From contig CAMUNJ010000015.1 in the NCBI GenBank assembly GCA_947090235.1, positions 1 to 12,458 on the forward strand: DNA of 12,458 nt, in the 5' to 3' direction. The number at the start of each line of letters is the position of its first letter. Positions within the stretch are counted from its first letter, which is position 1. Below are positions 1 through 6,779 of the stretch, in pieces. The position numbers and the translations under genes are program-made. Source of the stretch: an uncultured Bacillota bacterium. Its GTDB lineage: Bacteria; Bacillota; Clostridia; Christensenellales; UBA1242. Below the pieces are notes generated by a model. It was not told the DNA's origin. It searched no databases and was given only the letters and a program-made list of their open reading frames with translations.

Positions 1-118
1 CTAAAATTTGACCTGCATTATTTCTAAATTTCAAAATTTCACCATTAGCACATCCAACAATATATGCCTTGTTGATATCTTCAAGATTAAAAGTTCCCTT
101 TTTAAAATATTTTACCAT
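1..118 (-). CDS. N-terminal fragment of an unknown protein
   Basis: Only the first 39 codons are present; the gene runs off the left edge on the minus strand. The ATG at 118 follows a good Shine-Dalgarno site (AAAGGAG, about 6 nt upstream). The visible N-terminus starts MVKYFKKGTFNLEDINKAY and carries a short hydrophobic stretch with a Gly-Cys pair at residues 22-23. I do not recognise the family. A terminator for the upstream SSB-like gene ends at about 167, so this gene probably has its own promoter in the roughly 50 bp between; TATAAG at 137-142 is a possible -10, but no good -35 is visible. The start and reading frame are fairly secure; the function is unknown. Confidence 0.6.
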   Translation of the reverse strand, partial: MVKYFKKGTFNLEDINKAYIVGCANGEILKFRNNAGQIL

Positions 119-167
119 ACACGACTCCTTTAAAATCTTATATGTGCAATGATAAAAAATTGACATA

Positions 168-196
168 AAAAAATGCCATAAAATATGACATTTTTT
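168..196 (-). terminator. Rho-independent terminator of the SSB-like gene
   Basis: Arms 168-180 and 184-196 form a 13-bp stem with one G-U position and a 3-nt loop. On the minus strand the 3' arm ends in a run of seven U. The hairpin begins inside the stop codon of the SSB-like gene (195-197), so no sequence is spare between coding end and terminator. The stem is AT-rich and of moderate stability. Confidence 0.7.
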
Positions 197-974
197 ATTC
201 TTCTTCATTATTGTAAACTATTTTACAATTGGTATCTAAATATTCAACGCTATTTACTTTGCCTATAGAAACTTCTTTTACAGTTGTAAATTTTTCTTGG
301 CCTATGTGATATTGTCTTGATTGAGCACGACCTAATATTTCTATTCTATCTCCAACTTGAAGATTTTTTACAATTTGACCAGCCTCTGTTCTTGCTCTTG
401 CATAAACAGGAATATAATTGTTAAGATTTGGAGCATTAACGGCTAATTTAAAATAGTAGATATTATTTTCTTTCATTTCTTTCATAATAGGTTGTTGACT
501 AATAGTCCCGCATAAATGCAATGAATTGTTGCGTTGTTTGTATTTTTTATCATCAAAATCAATACTATGAGGCCTAAAATAGTGGAATATAGTTCTCTGG
601 TTATTTACAAGTCTTTTTTCAGACCTAAAACTACCAATAAGAGTCACCCTGCCATTGTATAATTGAGGCTTATATAATTGATACATTTTTTCGGTAAATA
701 AAACAGGAATAACATCTACATTATCAGAATTTCTTGGAACATATATACAAGTTTCTACAAATTTTTCTCCATCTGCAGAATAATAAGCAAAAGTAATATT
801 TCTCAATTTCCCAGAAAGATACCCTTCGTTTATATCTCCCTCAACTTTATATGTTACTTTTTTATTCCTGCTTGGATTTTCACGGAGTTGCCCTTTGCAA
901 ACAGCCTTACGCTTGTTTGGATATTTGTTAGCATGTAATTTTTTAATATAATTATTTTTATTTTTCTTTTTCAT
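195..974 (-). CDS. SSB-like protein with two tandem OB folds
   Basis: Predicted single-stranded-DNA-binding-type protein of 259 aa. Residues 1-45 are highly basic and look disordered. Residues about 50-140 form a first OB-fold-like domain (LSGKL near 53, TLIGSF near 111). Residues about 151-248 form a second, more recognisably SSB-like domain (LCGTISQQPIMKE, FKLAVN, then GDRIEILGRAQSRQY). The reading frame stays open to 1034, but I choose the ATG at 974: it has GAGGGA 5 nt upstream and a strong promoter at 999-1027, and the longer start would lie upstream of that promoter. Normal bacterial SSB has one OB fold of about 110 residues and an acidic C-terminal tip; this protein ends in three glutamates but lacks the DDDIPF-type tip. 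An accessory replication or repair role, or a PriB/SSB-like role, is inferred. It is transcribed alone, with a terminator on each side. Confidence 0.7.
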   Translation of the reverse strand: MKKKNKNNYIKKLHANKYPNKRKAVCKGQLRENPSRNKKVTYKVEGDINEGYLSGKLRNITFAYYSADGEKFVETCIYVPRNSDNVDVIPVLFTEKMYQLYKPQLYNGRVTLIGSFRSEKRLVNNQRTIFHYFRPHSIDFDDKKYKQRNNSLHLCGTISQQPIMKEMKENNIYYFKLAVNAPNLNNYIPVYARARTEAGQIVKNLQVGDRIEILGRAQSRQYHIGQEKFTTVKEVSIGKVNSVEYLDTNCKIVYNNEEE

Positions 975-998
975 AATTCCCTCATTGTTTATATTTTG

Positions 999-1027
999 AG
1001 TATAGCACATAAACCAACAAATTTCAA
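999..1027 (-). promoter_or_regulatory. Promoter of the SSB-like gene
   Basis: On the minus strand, TTGAAA (1022-1027) is separated by 17 bp from TATACT (999-1004), with a TG one base upstream of the -10 (extended -10). Transcription should start near 992, giving a leader of about 18 nt that contains the GAGGG Shine-Dalgarno site. It supports the ATG at 974 rather than the upstream start at 1034. Confidence 0.75.
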
Positions 1028-1073
1028 GAGTCAATTTTAAGAAAAATCTACTTTTTTGAGTAAATATAATATA

Positions 1074-1103
1074 AAAAAGTGATATCTTTAGGTATCGCTT
1101 TTT
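1074..1103 (-). terminator. Terminator after trmR
   Basis: Arms 1074-1086 and 1091-1103 form a 13-bp stem with two G-U positions and a 4-nt loop. Minus-strand RNA ends in six U. It lies about 50 nt beyond the trmR stop and closes the rnj-trmR transcript before the SSB-like promoter. Confidence 0.75.
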
Positions 1104-1153
1104 GTCGAATTATAAAATTTTATGTCTAATATATAGAAATATTGACGAAAAAC

Positions 1154-1750
1154 TTATCTTTTCTTAGTTATTGCAATCCCATCTTCTAGGTCATAAATAG
1201 TTGTTTCAAGTTCTTCATCATGGGTTATTTGATAGAGATATTTTCGTAAATTATTGACCATTGCTCTATGTTTATGCTTTATAGGCTCTTGTTGTAAAAC
1301 CATTCCATGAAGATAAACATTGTCCGCAAATATAATTCCCCCTTTACTCAACATCTGTTTACAAAAAGGAAGATATCTATAATATTGCCCCTTTGGCCCA
1401 TCAAGAAAAATAAAATCAAACTTTCTGTTTTGTTTTGATAAATCTTGCAAAATTATCATTGCATCGCCATTGATAGCCTCAATCTTGTCTGAAATCCCCA
1501 TTTCTTTAAAGGTTTTTAATGCTGTATTATACGACTGTTCTTTCAATTCAATAGTCGTCACCTTTGCATTAGGATTTATATCATAAATTAGGCATGTAGA
1601 ATATCCTATAGCCGTTCCTATTTCAAGAATATATTGAGCATTTGAAGATTTGATTTGTTCTTGCAAAAAAAACGCACTTTTATCACGAATGATAGGTACG
1701 CGTTTTTCAATAGCATAATTTTTTAGTTCCTGCAAAAATTCTTTATTCAC
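1154..1750 (-). CDS. trmR: tRNA 5-hydroxyuridine methyltransferase TrmR (YrrM family)
   Basis: A SAM-dependent O-methyltransferase of 198 aa, close to the usual family length. The SAM-binding glycine motif is ILEIGTAIGYST at 41-52, with an acidic residue after the second strand (TIELKEQ, E69). The metal and active-site region DFIFLDGPKGQY is at 112-123 (D117, K120) and ADNV at 142-145. In Bacillus this family (YrrM/TrmR) methylates ho5U34 to mo5U34 in tRNAs; the broader family includes catechol-type O-methyltransferases, so the substrate is inferred. The start is GTG at 1750 with GGAGA 5 nt upstream. It begins 21 nt after the rnj stop, so the two are almost certainly cotranscribed. Confidence 0.85.
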   Translation of the reverse strand: MNKEFLQELKNYAIEKRVPIIRDKSAFFLQEQIKSSNAQYILEIGTAIGYSTCLIYDINPNAKVTTIELKEQSYNTALKTFKEMGISDKIEAINGDAMIILQDLSKQNRKFDFIFLDGPKGQYYRYLPFCKQMLSKGGIIFADNVYLHGMVLQQEPIKHKHRAMVNNLRKYLYQITHDEELETTIYDLEDGIAITKKR

Positions 1751-1771
1751 AAATTCTCCGTATACTTAAAA

Positions 1772-3427
1772 TTAATCCAATGTAACAATTGTTATTATCA
1801 TAGGACGACGCTTAGTTCTTTTAAAAATAAAATTTGAAATGTTGCGTCTAATTGAAGATTTAATAACAGAAGGTTCCATTCCACGAAGGTCAGACTCTTT
1901 TAGTGAAGCAATCACGCTTGCTTTTGCATCCTGAACAAAACTTTCTTGTTCATCTGCATATACAACACCTCTTGTAATAATAAATGGATCAGAAGTGATT
2001 TCACCTTTGATATTATTCAAAGAAACAACCACAACACAAATGCCATCTTCAGAAAGTTGTTTTCTTTCCTTGAGAACATTAGAATCCATATCGCCAATGC
2101 CAATTCCATCAACAAGTCTTTGTCCAGCAGTAACAAACCCCGCCTCTTTTATTGAATTTGGAGTAAGTTCTACTTGCATTCCTAAACTAGGCAAAACGAT
2201 ATTACGCCCTTCCATTCCAAGTCCCATAGCAAGTTCCTTATGAGTTTTAAGATGCCTGTATTCTCCATGCACAGGGATAAAAAATTTAGGCTTAACAAGA
2301 CTATGAATAAGTTTCAATTCTTCCTGACAAGCATGTCCAGAAACATGAACATCTGCAAGTTCGTCATAAATTACATCTGCACCAAGTTTATATAAGGCAT
2401 TGATAACATTATACACAATTTTTTCATTGCCAGGGATTGGTGAAGCAGACAAAATAACTAAATCATTTTGTCTAAGTTTAAATGCTTTAAATTCCCCTGC
2501 TGCCATGCGTGTCAATGCACTCATTGGCTCGCCTTGGCTTCCTGTTGTCAAAATACAAACTTCCTTATCTGCCATTTTGTCAACTTTTTCTATGTCTACG
2601 ATATTCTCTCTGTTAAAAGAAAGTTCTCCAACCTTCATGGCAACTTCACTAACATTCACCATACTTCTTCCAGTAAAAGCAATCTTGCGTTTGTATTTTT
2701 CGGCAAGATCCATAATTTGCTGCATTCTGTGTATGTTGGAAGCAAATGTTGCAACGATAATTCTTTGCTCTGTATGATTTTTAAATATCTCTTCAAGTGC
2801 ACGCCCAACAGATTTTTCACTCATTGAATAGCCTTTACGACAAACATTTGTGCTTTCGCAAAGAAGAAGATTAACACCTTTTTTGCCAAGTTCGCCAAAT
2901 CTAGTAAGATCTGTGATTGTTCCGTCAATAGGCTCATAGTCAATTTTAAAGTCGCCAGTGTGTACAATATTACCTGCTGGAGTGCCTATGCAAAGAGCAA
3001 GTGAGCCAGCAATAGAATGACTAACTTTTATAAATTCAACAGTAAAAGACCCAATCTTTAAAATATTTTTTGGCTTAACTATCACACCCTTAAACTTAAC
3101 ATTAGGATGTTCTTTCAATTTATTTTCAATCAAAGCAAGAGTAAGCCTAGAGCCATATACAGGCACTTTTAAACTAGAAAGAACAAAAGGCATTGCACCA
3201 ATATGATCTTCATGTCCATGTGTAATTATCAGGGCTTTTATTTTCTCTTTATTAGCCTCCAAATAAGATATATCTGGAATAACAATATCTATACCAGGAA
3301 GATCGTCTCCAGGGAATGTTAAACCTGCATCTATAACAATAATTTCATCGTTATATTCAATAGCGGTCATGTTTTTTCCGATTTCACCTACACCGCCCAA
3401 AAAGGTGATTTTTACTTTAGAATTCAA
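1772..3427 (-). CDS. rnj: Ribonuclease J (metallo-beta-lactamase/beta-CASP)
   Basis: Ribonuclease J of 551 aa, full length. It is an endo- and 5'-3' exoribonuclease of mRNA decay and rRNA maturation, acting in the cytoplasm. The metallo-beta-lactamase zinc motif HGHEDH is at 70-75, with further metal ligands H137 (KVSHSIAGS) and D159 (HTGDF) and H387 in PVHGEYRH. The beta-CASP domain shows SASPIPGNE (327-335) and HVSGHA (361-366). The final roughly 100 residues are the C-terminal RNase J domain. The start is TTG at 3427, with AAGGAG 10 nt upstream, and aligns with the usual N-terminus (KITFLGGVGEIGKNM). Genomes often carry J1 and J2 paralogues; I cannot tell which this is. It leads trmR. No terminator separates it from the upstream membrane-protein gene (85 nt gap), and no strong promoter is visible in that gap, so a three-gene transcript is likely. 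Confidence 0.95.
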   Translation of the reverse strand: MNSKVKITFLGGVGEIGKNMTAIEYNDEIIVIDAGLTFPGDDLPGIDIVIPDISYLEANKEKIKALIITHGHEDHIGAMPFVLSSLKVPVYGSRLTLALIENKLKEHPNVKFKGVIVKPKNILKIGSFTVEFIKVSHSIAGSLALCIGTPAGNIVHTGDFKIDYEPIDGTITDLTRFGELGKKGVNLLLCESTNVCRKGYSMSEKSVGRALEEIFKNHTEQRIIVATFASNIHRMQQIMDLAEKYKRKIAFTGRSMVNVSEVAMKVGELSFNRENIVDIEKVDKMADKEVCILTTGSQGEPMSALTRMAAGEFKAFKLRQNDLVILSASPIPGNEKIVYNVINALYKLGADVIYDELADVHVSGHACQEELKLIHSLVKPKFFIPVHGEYRHLKTHKELAMGLGMEGRNIVLPSLGMQVELTPNSIKEAGFVTAGQRLVDGIGIGDMDSNVLKERKQLSEDGICVVVVSLNNIKGEITSDPFIITRGVVYADEQESFVQDAKASVIASLKESDLRGMEPSVIKSSIRRNISNFIFKRTKRRPMIITIVTLD

Positions 3428-3512
3428 TTTTATTATTCTCCTTTTAAAAAAATATGTAAATCCCTCGTTTTTTTACAGCAAAAAAATTATCACAAAAAAG
3501 TTTTGGTTTTAG

Positions 3513-4439
3513 TTATAAAAGATATTTTGCTTTTTCTATTTTATCTATTTCTTCAAGTTTTTTTGGTGACTTGATTGTATCAGCATCTACATAAAAACGC
3601 ATTCCTTGGCTTGAGAAAAATGCCACCATTTCAAATATATTCAATAATGGGAATATACAAGGAAGGATAATAATAAGCGAATACAAACCAATTATCATTG
3701 CAAGCACTAAAACTAAAACAAAGATAACAAAGGCTGTTGAATAAACTTTGCCACCTCTACGAAGTATTGCAATCATTCCCTTTTTGTAAGAAGAAAATAC
3801 ATTGTCATCAAAAACTATCATAGCAGGAGCCCATCCCGCAATAAATGTTTCTTTAAATGCCAAGAAAATTGCAGGAAGCAAAACTATGGCTATAGGAAGA
3901 ACATAAACAAACCACTCTTCTGTCACTCTTGTAAGTCCATAGAAAGATAAAATTATAAGTCCATCAAAAACAATACTATACAATGTTCTTATACAAGCAT
4001 AAGGCAAAGATTTTTTGAGAGTACCAAGAAGTCGTCCTGTAAAAGAAGTTTTTGAACAAGATGACATATAGCCATACATCATTTCACAGATAGTATAGCG
4101 ACCAACACCCGTCAAAATTGGTCTAACCAAAACCATTATAACAAGGAAATAAATGCCACAAAATAAGTTGGCAGTAAACATCAGTTGAAAGAAAACAATA
4201 ATTGCATTAACAACACTAGAAAATGCCTGCAAAAGATTTATTCCATAAAAAGTGCCTGTCGAGAAAAATGAACTTAGGTTTTGACTTTCCCACGCACCAA
4301 CAACTGATGAAGAAATAACATTATAGAAAGGAGCGATAAGTGCAAAAACTATACCCCAACAAAGGAGTTGATAAACAAGATATTTCCAGACTTTGTCGAA
4401 GTTAGCACAAAAAAGCCTAAAAGTATTTTTAAACATCAT
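3513..4439 (-). CDS. Polytopic membrane protein of unknown function
   Basis: I do not recognise a named family in this 308-aa protein. Five or six membrane segments are visible, roughly at residues 20-45, 75-107 (long, possibly two), 150-172, 176-196 and 236-277. There is a polar, partly basic stretch around 214-232 (FSSYKKGMIAILRRGGKVY) and a charged C-terminal tail from about 282 with many Lys and Glu. The ATG at 4439 (or the adjacent ATG at 4436) follows a weak AAGGG about 12 nt upstream. Its own promoter (4500-4528) lies just after the greA terminator. It probably leads the transcript that continues into rnj and trmR. The layout resembles uncharacterised integral membrane proteins with repeated YKKG-type segments, but I assign no function. 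Confidence 0.75.
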   Translation of the reverse strand: MMFKNTFRLFCANFDKVWKYLVYQLLCWGIVFALIAPFYNVISSSVVGAWESQNLSSFFSTGTFYGINLLQAFSSVVNAIIVFFQLMFTANLFCGIYFLVIMVLVRPILTGVGRYTICEMMYGYMSSCSKTSFTGRLLGTLKKSLPYACIRTLYSIVFDGLIILSFYGLTRVTEEWFVYVLPIAIVLLPAIFLAFKETFIAGWAPAMIVFDDNVFSSYKKGMIAILRRGGKVYSTAFVIFVLVLVLAMIIGLYSLIIILPCIFPLLNIFEMVAFFSSQGMRFYVDADTIKSPKKLEEIDKIEKAKYLL

Positions 4440-4499
4440 AAATTAAAATCGCCCTTTTTATTAGTTTGTAGTTATACTTTAAAAATATTTCCTATTGAT

Positions 4500-4528
4500 A
4501 TAATATCATGATTTAAAAAAAAATACAA
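4500..4528 (-). promoter_or_regulatory. Promoter of the membrane protein-rnj-trmR transcript
   Basis: On the minus strand, TTGTAT (4523-4528), a 17-bp spacer made largely of a T tract, and TATTAT (4500-4505) with an extended TGA immediately before it. It sits between the greA terminator and the membrane-protein start. The predicted start near 4493 gives a leader of about 54 nt. Confidence 0.6.
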
Positions 4529-4548
4529 CTATTTTTTAGATATATTAA

Positions 4549-4577
4549 AAAAATGTAAGCAACCTGCTTACATTTTT
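4549..4577 (-). terminator. Rho-independent terminator of greA
   Basis: A perfect 12-bp stem (4549-4560 with 4566-4577), 5-nt loop, followed in minus-strand RNA by seven U. The 5' side of the hairpin in RNA includes the last greA codons and its TAA (4568-4570). Confidence 0.9.
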
Positions 4578-5038
4578 ATATCTAAAACTTTGTATTGAAC
4601 AGTGCCAGTTTGCATATGAACAGATACAACATCACCTTTTTTATGTCCCAGTAAAGCCGCTCCTACAGGTGAAAGATTTGAGATAATGCCATTTTTAGGG
4701 TCACTTTCAGTTGAACCTAAAATTTTGTATGTTACTTCTTCGTCAAATTCTTCATCATAAAGTGTTACACTGCAACCGATAGAAACCGATTCTGTATCTA
4801 CATCCTTTTTCTTGATAACTTCGCAATTTAATAAAATATCTTCCATTTCACTGATTTCTGCTTCTATAAGTGCTTGTTTATCTTTTGCTGCCTCATATTC
4901 GCTGTTTTCAGAAAGGTCACCATATTCTCTTGCTGCACCAATTTCTTTTACAACCTCAGGTCTTAAAACTGTTTTATAATGAGCAAGTTTTTCCTCAAGT
5001 TGTTTTTTTCCTTCCGGTGTCAAATAATGTTTTTCCAT
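4568..5038 (-). CDS. greA: Transcription elongation factor GreA
   Basis: GreA, 156 aa, the standard length. It enters the secondary channel of backtracked RNA polymerase and stimulates transcript cleavage. The N-terminal coiled-coil hairpin spans about residues 1-75 with the tip motif GDLSENSEYEAAK; D41 and E44 match the catalytic acidic pair of the family. The C-terminal FKBP-like domain covers about 80-156 (YKILGSTESDP, SPVGAALLGHKKGD). The ATG at 5038 follows AAAGGAGAGG. It is monocistronic: own promoter at 5075-5103 and a strong terminator overlapping its stop codon. Confidence 0.97.
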   Translation of the reverse strand: MEKHYLTPEGKKQLEEKLAHYKTVLRPEVVKEIGAAREYGDLSENSEYEAAKDKQALIEAEISEMEDILLNCEVIKKKDVDTESVSIGCSVTLYDEEFDEEVTYKILGSTESDPKNGIISNLSPVGAALLGHKKGDVVSVHMQTGTVQYKVLDIKM

Positions 5039-5074
5039 AGTCCTCTCCTTTTGGTCCTTTTTAAATTCCGCTTT

Positions 5075-5103
5075 ATTTTAGCCTAAAAAAACAATTAAGT
5101 CAA
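5075..5103 (-). promoter_or_regulatory. Promoter of greA
   Basis: On the minus strand, TTGACT (5098-5103), a 17-bp spacer, and TAAAAT (5075-5080). The predicted start near 5068 gives a leader of about 30 nt that contains the strong Shine-Dalgarno site. Confidence 0.75.
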
Positions 5104-5156
5104 ACAAAATTATGATAATTTTATAAATATGTTTATATTGCTTGAACATAATATTT

Positions 5157-5186
5157 TTGACAAAAGTACTATAAAACACTTATTTT
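5157..5186 (+). promoter_or_regulatory. Possible promoter of the DUF378 gene
   Basis: A perfect -35 TTGACA (5157-5162) is followed after 18 bp by TATTTT (5181-5186). An alternative in the same AT-rich spacer is TTGAAA (5189-5194), 16 bp, TAAATT (5211-5216). One of these should drive the plus-strand pair; I cannot decide which from the sequence. The rest of the 222-bp greA/DUF378 spacer shows only AT-rich sequence. Confidence 0.4.
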
Positions 5187-5260
5187 GCTTGAAAAATAAA
5201 GGTTTTTATATAAATTTTGTTTAAATTTATTTTTAAAATATTTTTGTCATAGGAGGTATT

Positions 5261-5671
5261 ATGGTCACAATTATCGCATTTATTCTAACAATTTTAGGCT
5301 CTATAAACTGGCTTTTGATTGGGCTTTTACAATACGACTTTGTTGCAGGTATTTTTGGTTATCAAGGAAGCGTATTTTCTCGACTTATTTATATAATTAT
5401 AGGCGCAGCCTGCGTTATGCTTGTTGTAAAGTTGATAAAAGGCAAAGGAACAATCGCTGTTTTTTCTAGACGCAACAAAAAAGACCTTCAAAAACAGATT
5501 TCAAAAATTGGCAATAAACAAGCAAAGCCACAAGCTAATATCGAATCTTCACACGAAAATACTCCTAATTTTGATGACGAATCTCACTTTGGAAATAGTC
5601 TTGAAAGTTTTGCACCACCTGAGGAAGAACATACTTCTCATGGTCTTCTTGACGAAGAAATCAAAGATTAA
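5261..5671 (+). CDS. DUF378 membrane protein with long acidic tail
   Basis: Small membrane protein of 136 aa. Residues 1-58 match the DUF378 pattern: first membrane helix about 3-24 containing the family-like GSINWLLIGL, an aspartate in QYDFVAGIFGY (D26), then a second helix about 39-57 starting SRLIYIIIGAA. The family is widespread in Bacillota and has no known function. After a basic stretch at 58-75 comes a hydrophilic tail (about 76-136) rich in Glu, Asp, Ser and His; most DUF378 proteins stop soon after the second helix, so this tail is an extension. The ATG at 5261 follows a perfect AGGAGG. The rhodanese-like gene starts 57 nt after its stop with no terminator between, suggesting an operon. 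Confidence 0.8.
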   Translation: MVTIIAFILTILGSINWLLIGLLQYDFVAGIFGYQGSVFSRLIYIIIGAACVMLVVKLIKGKGTIAVFSRRNKKDLQKQISKIGNKQAKPQANIESSHENTPNFDDESHFGNSLESFAPPEEEHTSHGLLDEEIKD

Positions 5672-5728
5672 AAGCCATTAATAATAAATATTAACTACAA
5701 CAAAAATTTGATACAATCGAGAGGATAT

Positions 5729-6319
5729 ATGCAAAGAAATCTAGCATTTTATATATTTATAAGTTTGATTGCGTGTGGAATTTTCCTCACACTTTTGCCA
5801 TATCCAACATTCTATTCTGGCTCTTATAACCTAAGCCACAACGACATTGCAAAAATAGGTGATAAAAATGAAAATGAAGATTATAGTAATTCAACCCCTC
5901 CACAAACAACTGCCGTCTTAACAAAATTGGATTGGTTTGAATGTGTAAACTCAATTATGCCATATAATAGTGCAATGAAAATTATAGATGTTAGAACAAA
6001 GGTAGAATTTAATGTTTCTCGCATAGGCGGCTCTCTTCATGCAGATATTTCTCCCAGCCAAGCAGAAGATAAACAAATCATTGAAACGCTTTTTGGATAT
6101 GAGGCGAATCAAAAACGCCCTGTTATTATAGAAATATTACCAAATGTTTGGACTGCCGCAAGTTTGAGTGGAAGAATAGTCAACAACGAAAATGAAAGTC
6201 ATTATTGTTTGCACTTTTATAACTCAAAATCTCACTCAACCCAAATGAGTGATATCAATCACCAAAAATCAATAAACTATGCTTATAAAAATGGGAAAAA
6301 TATAATAGATAAAAAATAA
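5729..6319 (+). CDS. Membrane-anchored, cysteine-less rhodanese-like protein
   Basis: Protein of 196 aa. A hydrophobic segment at 5-27 anchors it. LIAC at 13-16 would fit a lipobox, but the sequence stays hydrophobic after the cysteine, so a signal anchor seems likelier. A low-complexity polar linker covers about 30-62. A rhodanese-like fold follows: MKIIDVRTKVEFNVSRIGGSLHAD at 83-106 is split here into the DVR (87-89), EF (93-94) and IGGSLHAD signatures. The strand PVIIEI (131-136) normally leads to the catalytic Cys loop, but here reads LPNVWTAASL, with no cysteine. It is therefore probably not a sulfurtransferase and may be a binding or scaffold domain. I choose ATG 5729 over an in-frame TTG at 5708 because GAGAGGA sits just upstream of it. 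Likely cotranscribed with the DUF378 gene; ends in a hairpin shared with rlmH. Confidence 0.65.
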   Translation: MQRNLAFYIFISLIACGIFLTLLPYPTFYSGSYNLSHNDIAKIGDKNENEDYSNSTPPQTTAVLTKLDWFECVNSIMPYNSAMKIIDVRTKVEFNVSRIGGSLHADISPSQAEDKQIIETLFGYEANQKRPVIIEILPNVWTAASLSGRIVNNENESHYCLHFYNSKSHSTQMSDINHQKSINYAYKNGKNIIDKK

Positions 6320-6351
6320 TGGCTTACTTATGATAAGTAGAGCCATTATTT
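6314..6351. terminator. Shared hairpin terminator between convergent genes
   Basis: A stem of 11 bp (6314-6324 with 6341-6351) plus 6 bp (6325-6330 with 6334-6339), separated by one bulged G at 6340, closes on a 3-nt loop. Both flanking stop codons lie inside it: TAA of the rhodanese-like gene (6317-6319) and TAA of rlmH (6324-6326). The U run is good on the minus side (six U after rlmH) and weak on the plus side. Confidence 0.8.
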
Positions 6352-6779
6352 ATCATATATGCTCTGTAAACTTGCTCTAAAAGCATAACCCTAGCAAGAT
6401 TATGCGGGAATGTTGCCTTGCCAAAAGAAATCTTATCTTTTACATAATTTTTTACTTCTTGACTAACTCCACAAGATGAGCCAATAATAAAGGTAATTTC
6501 ACTACAAGTTAAGGCTTCGTTTTCAAGTTTTTCAGCAAATTCCTCGCTAGAGAGTTGCTTCCCTTCTATAGCAAGCAAAATTGGCTTGCCAGAAATATGC
6601 TTCAAGATATCCTCGCCCTCCTTTTGCAATGTTTTTTGATTTGATAAATTATTTTGTTCTTGAAGTTCTAATATTTTGATTTTACAAAATCTTGAAAGTC
6701 GCTTTTGATATTCCTCACATGCCTCCCTCCAAAATTTTTCCTTCAAGTTTCCAACACAAACTATATTTATCGTCATCAT
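6324..6779 (-). CDS. rlmH: 23S rRNA pseudouridine-1915 N3-methyltransferase RlmH
   Basis: RlmH is a SPOUT-class, SAM-dependent dimeric enzyme that methylates pseudouridine 1915 in helix 69 of 23S rRNA on assembled ribosomes. The protein is 151 aa from the chosen ATG. The N-terminal MTINIVCVGNLKEKFW is typical; LLAIEGKQLSSEEFA (68-82), FIIGSSCGVS (97-106) and the C-terminal knot HNLARVMLLEQVYRAY...YHK are all present. The second glycine of the usual FxIGG loop is serine here. The frame is open upstream to 6818, but ATG 6779 fits the family N-terminus and overlaps the CPBP protease 1 stop by 4 bp (ATGA), implying translational coupling; only GGGGG serves as a Shine-Dalgarno site. Confidence 0.95.
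   Translation of the reverse strand: MMTINIVCVGNLKEKFWREACEEYQKRLSRFCKIKILELQEQNNLSNQKTLQKEGEDILKHISGKPILLAIEGKQLSSEEFAEKLENEALTCSEITFIIGSSCGVSQEVKNYVKDKISFGKATFPHNLARVMLLEQVYRAYMINNGSTYHK

Noticed and set aside
1112..1123. 12-bp perfect palindrome (ATAAAATTTTAT)
   Set aside because: It consists of A/T except for no G/C at all, in very AT-rich intergenic DNA beyond a terminator; such palindromes arise often by chance, and no second copy was seen.
1946..2827. Plus-strand open frames opposite rnj
   Set aside because: They lie entirely antisense to a complete RNase J gene, lack ribosome sites and recognisable domains, and their composition follows the opposite strand's codons.
3468..3486. T7/A7 inverted repeat between the membrane protein gene and rnj, as a terminator
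   Set aside because: The stem is purely A-T with no G-C pair, so it would be too unstable to stop transcription; I treat the genes as cotranscribed.
6324..6345. Possible SCCmec-like attachment site at the 3' end of rlmH
   Set aside because: In staphylococci the rlmH 3' end is an integration site, but here the similarity comes from the codons for the conserved YHK end. There is no recombinase gene, no direct repeat and no inserted element downstream.
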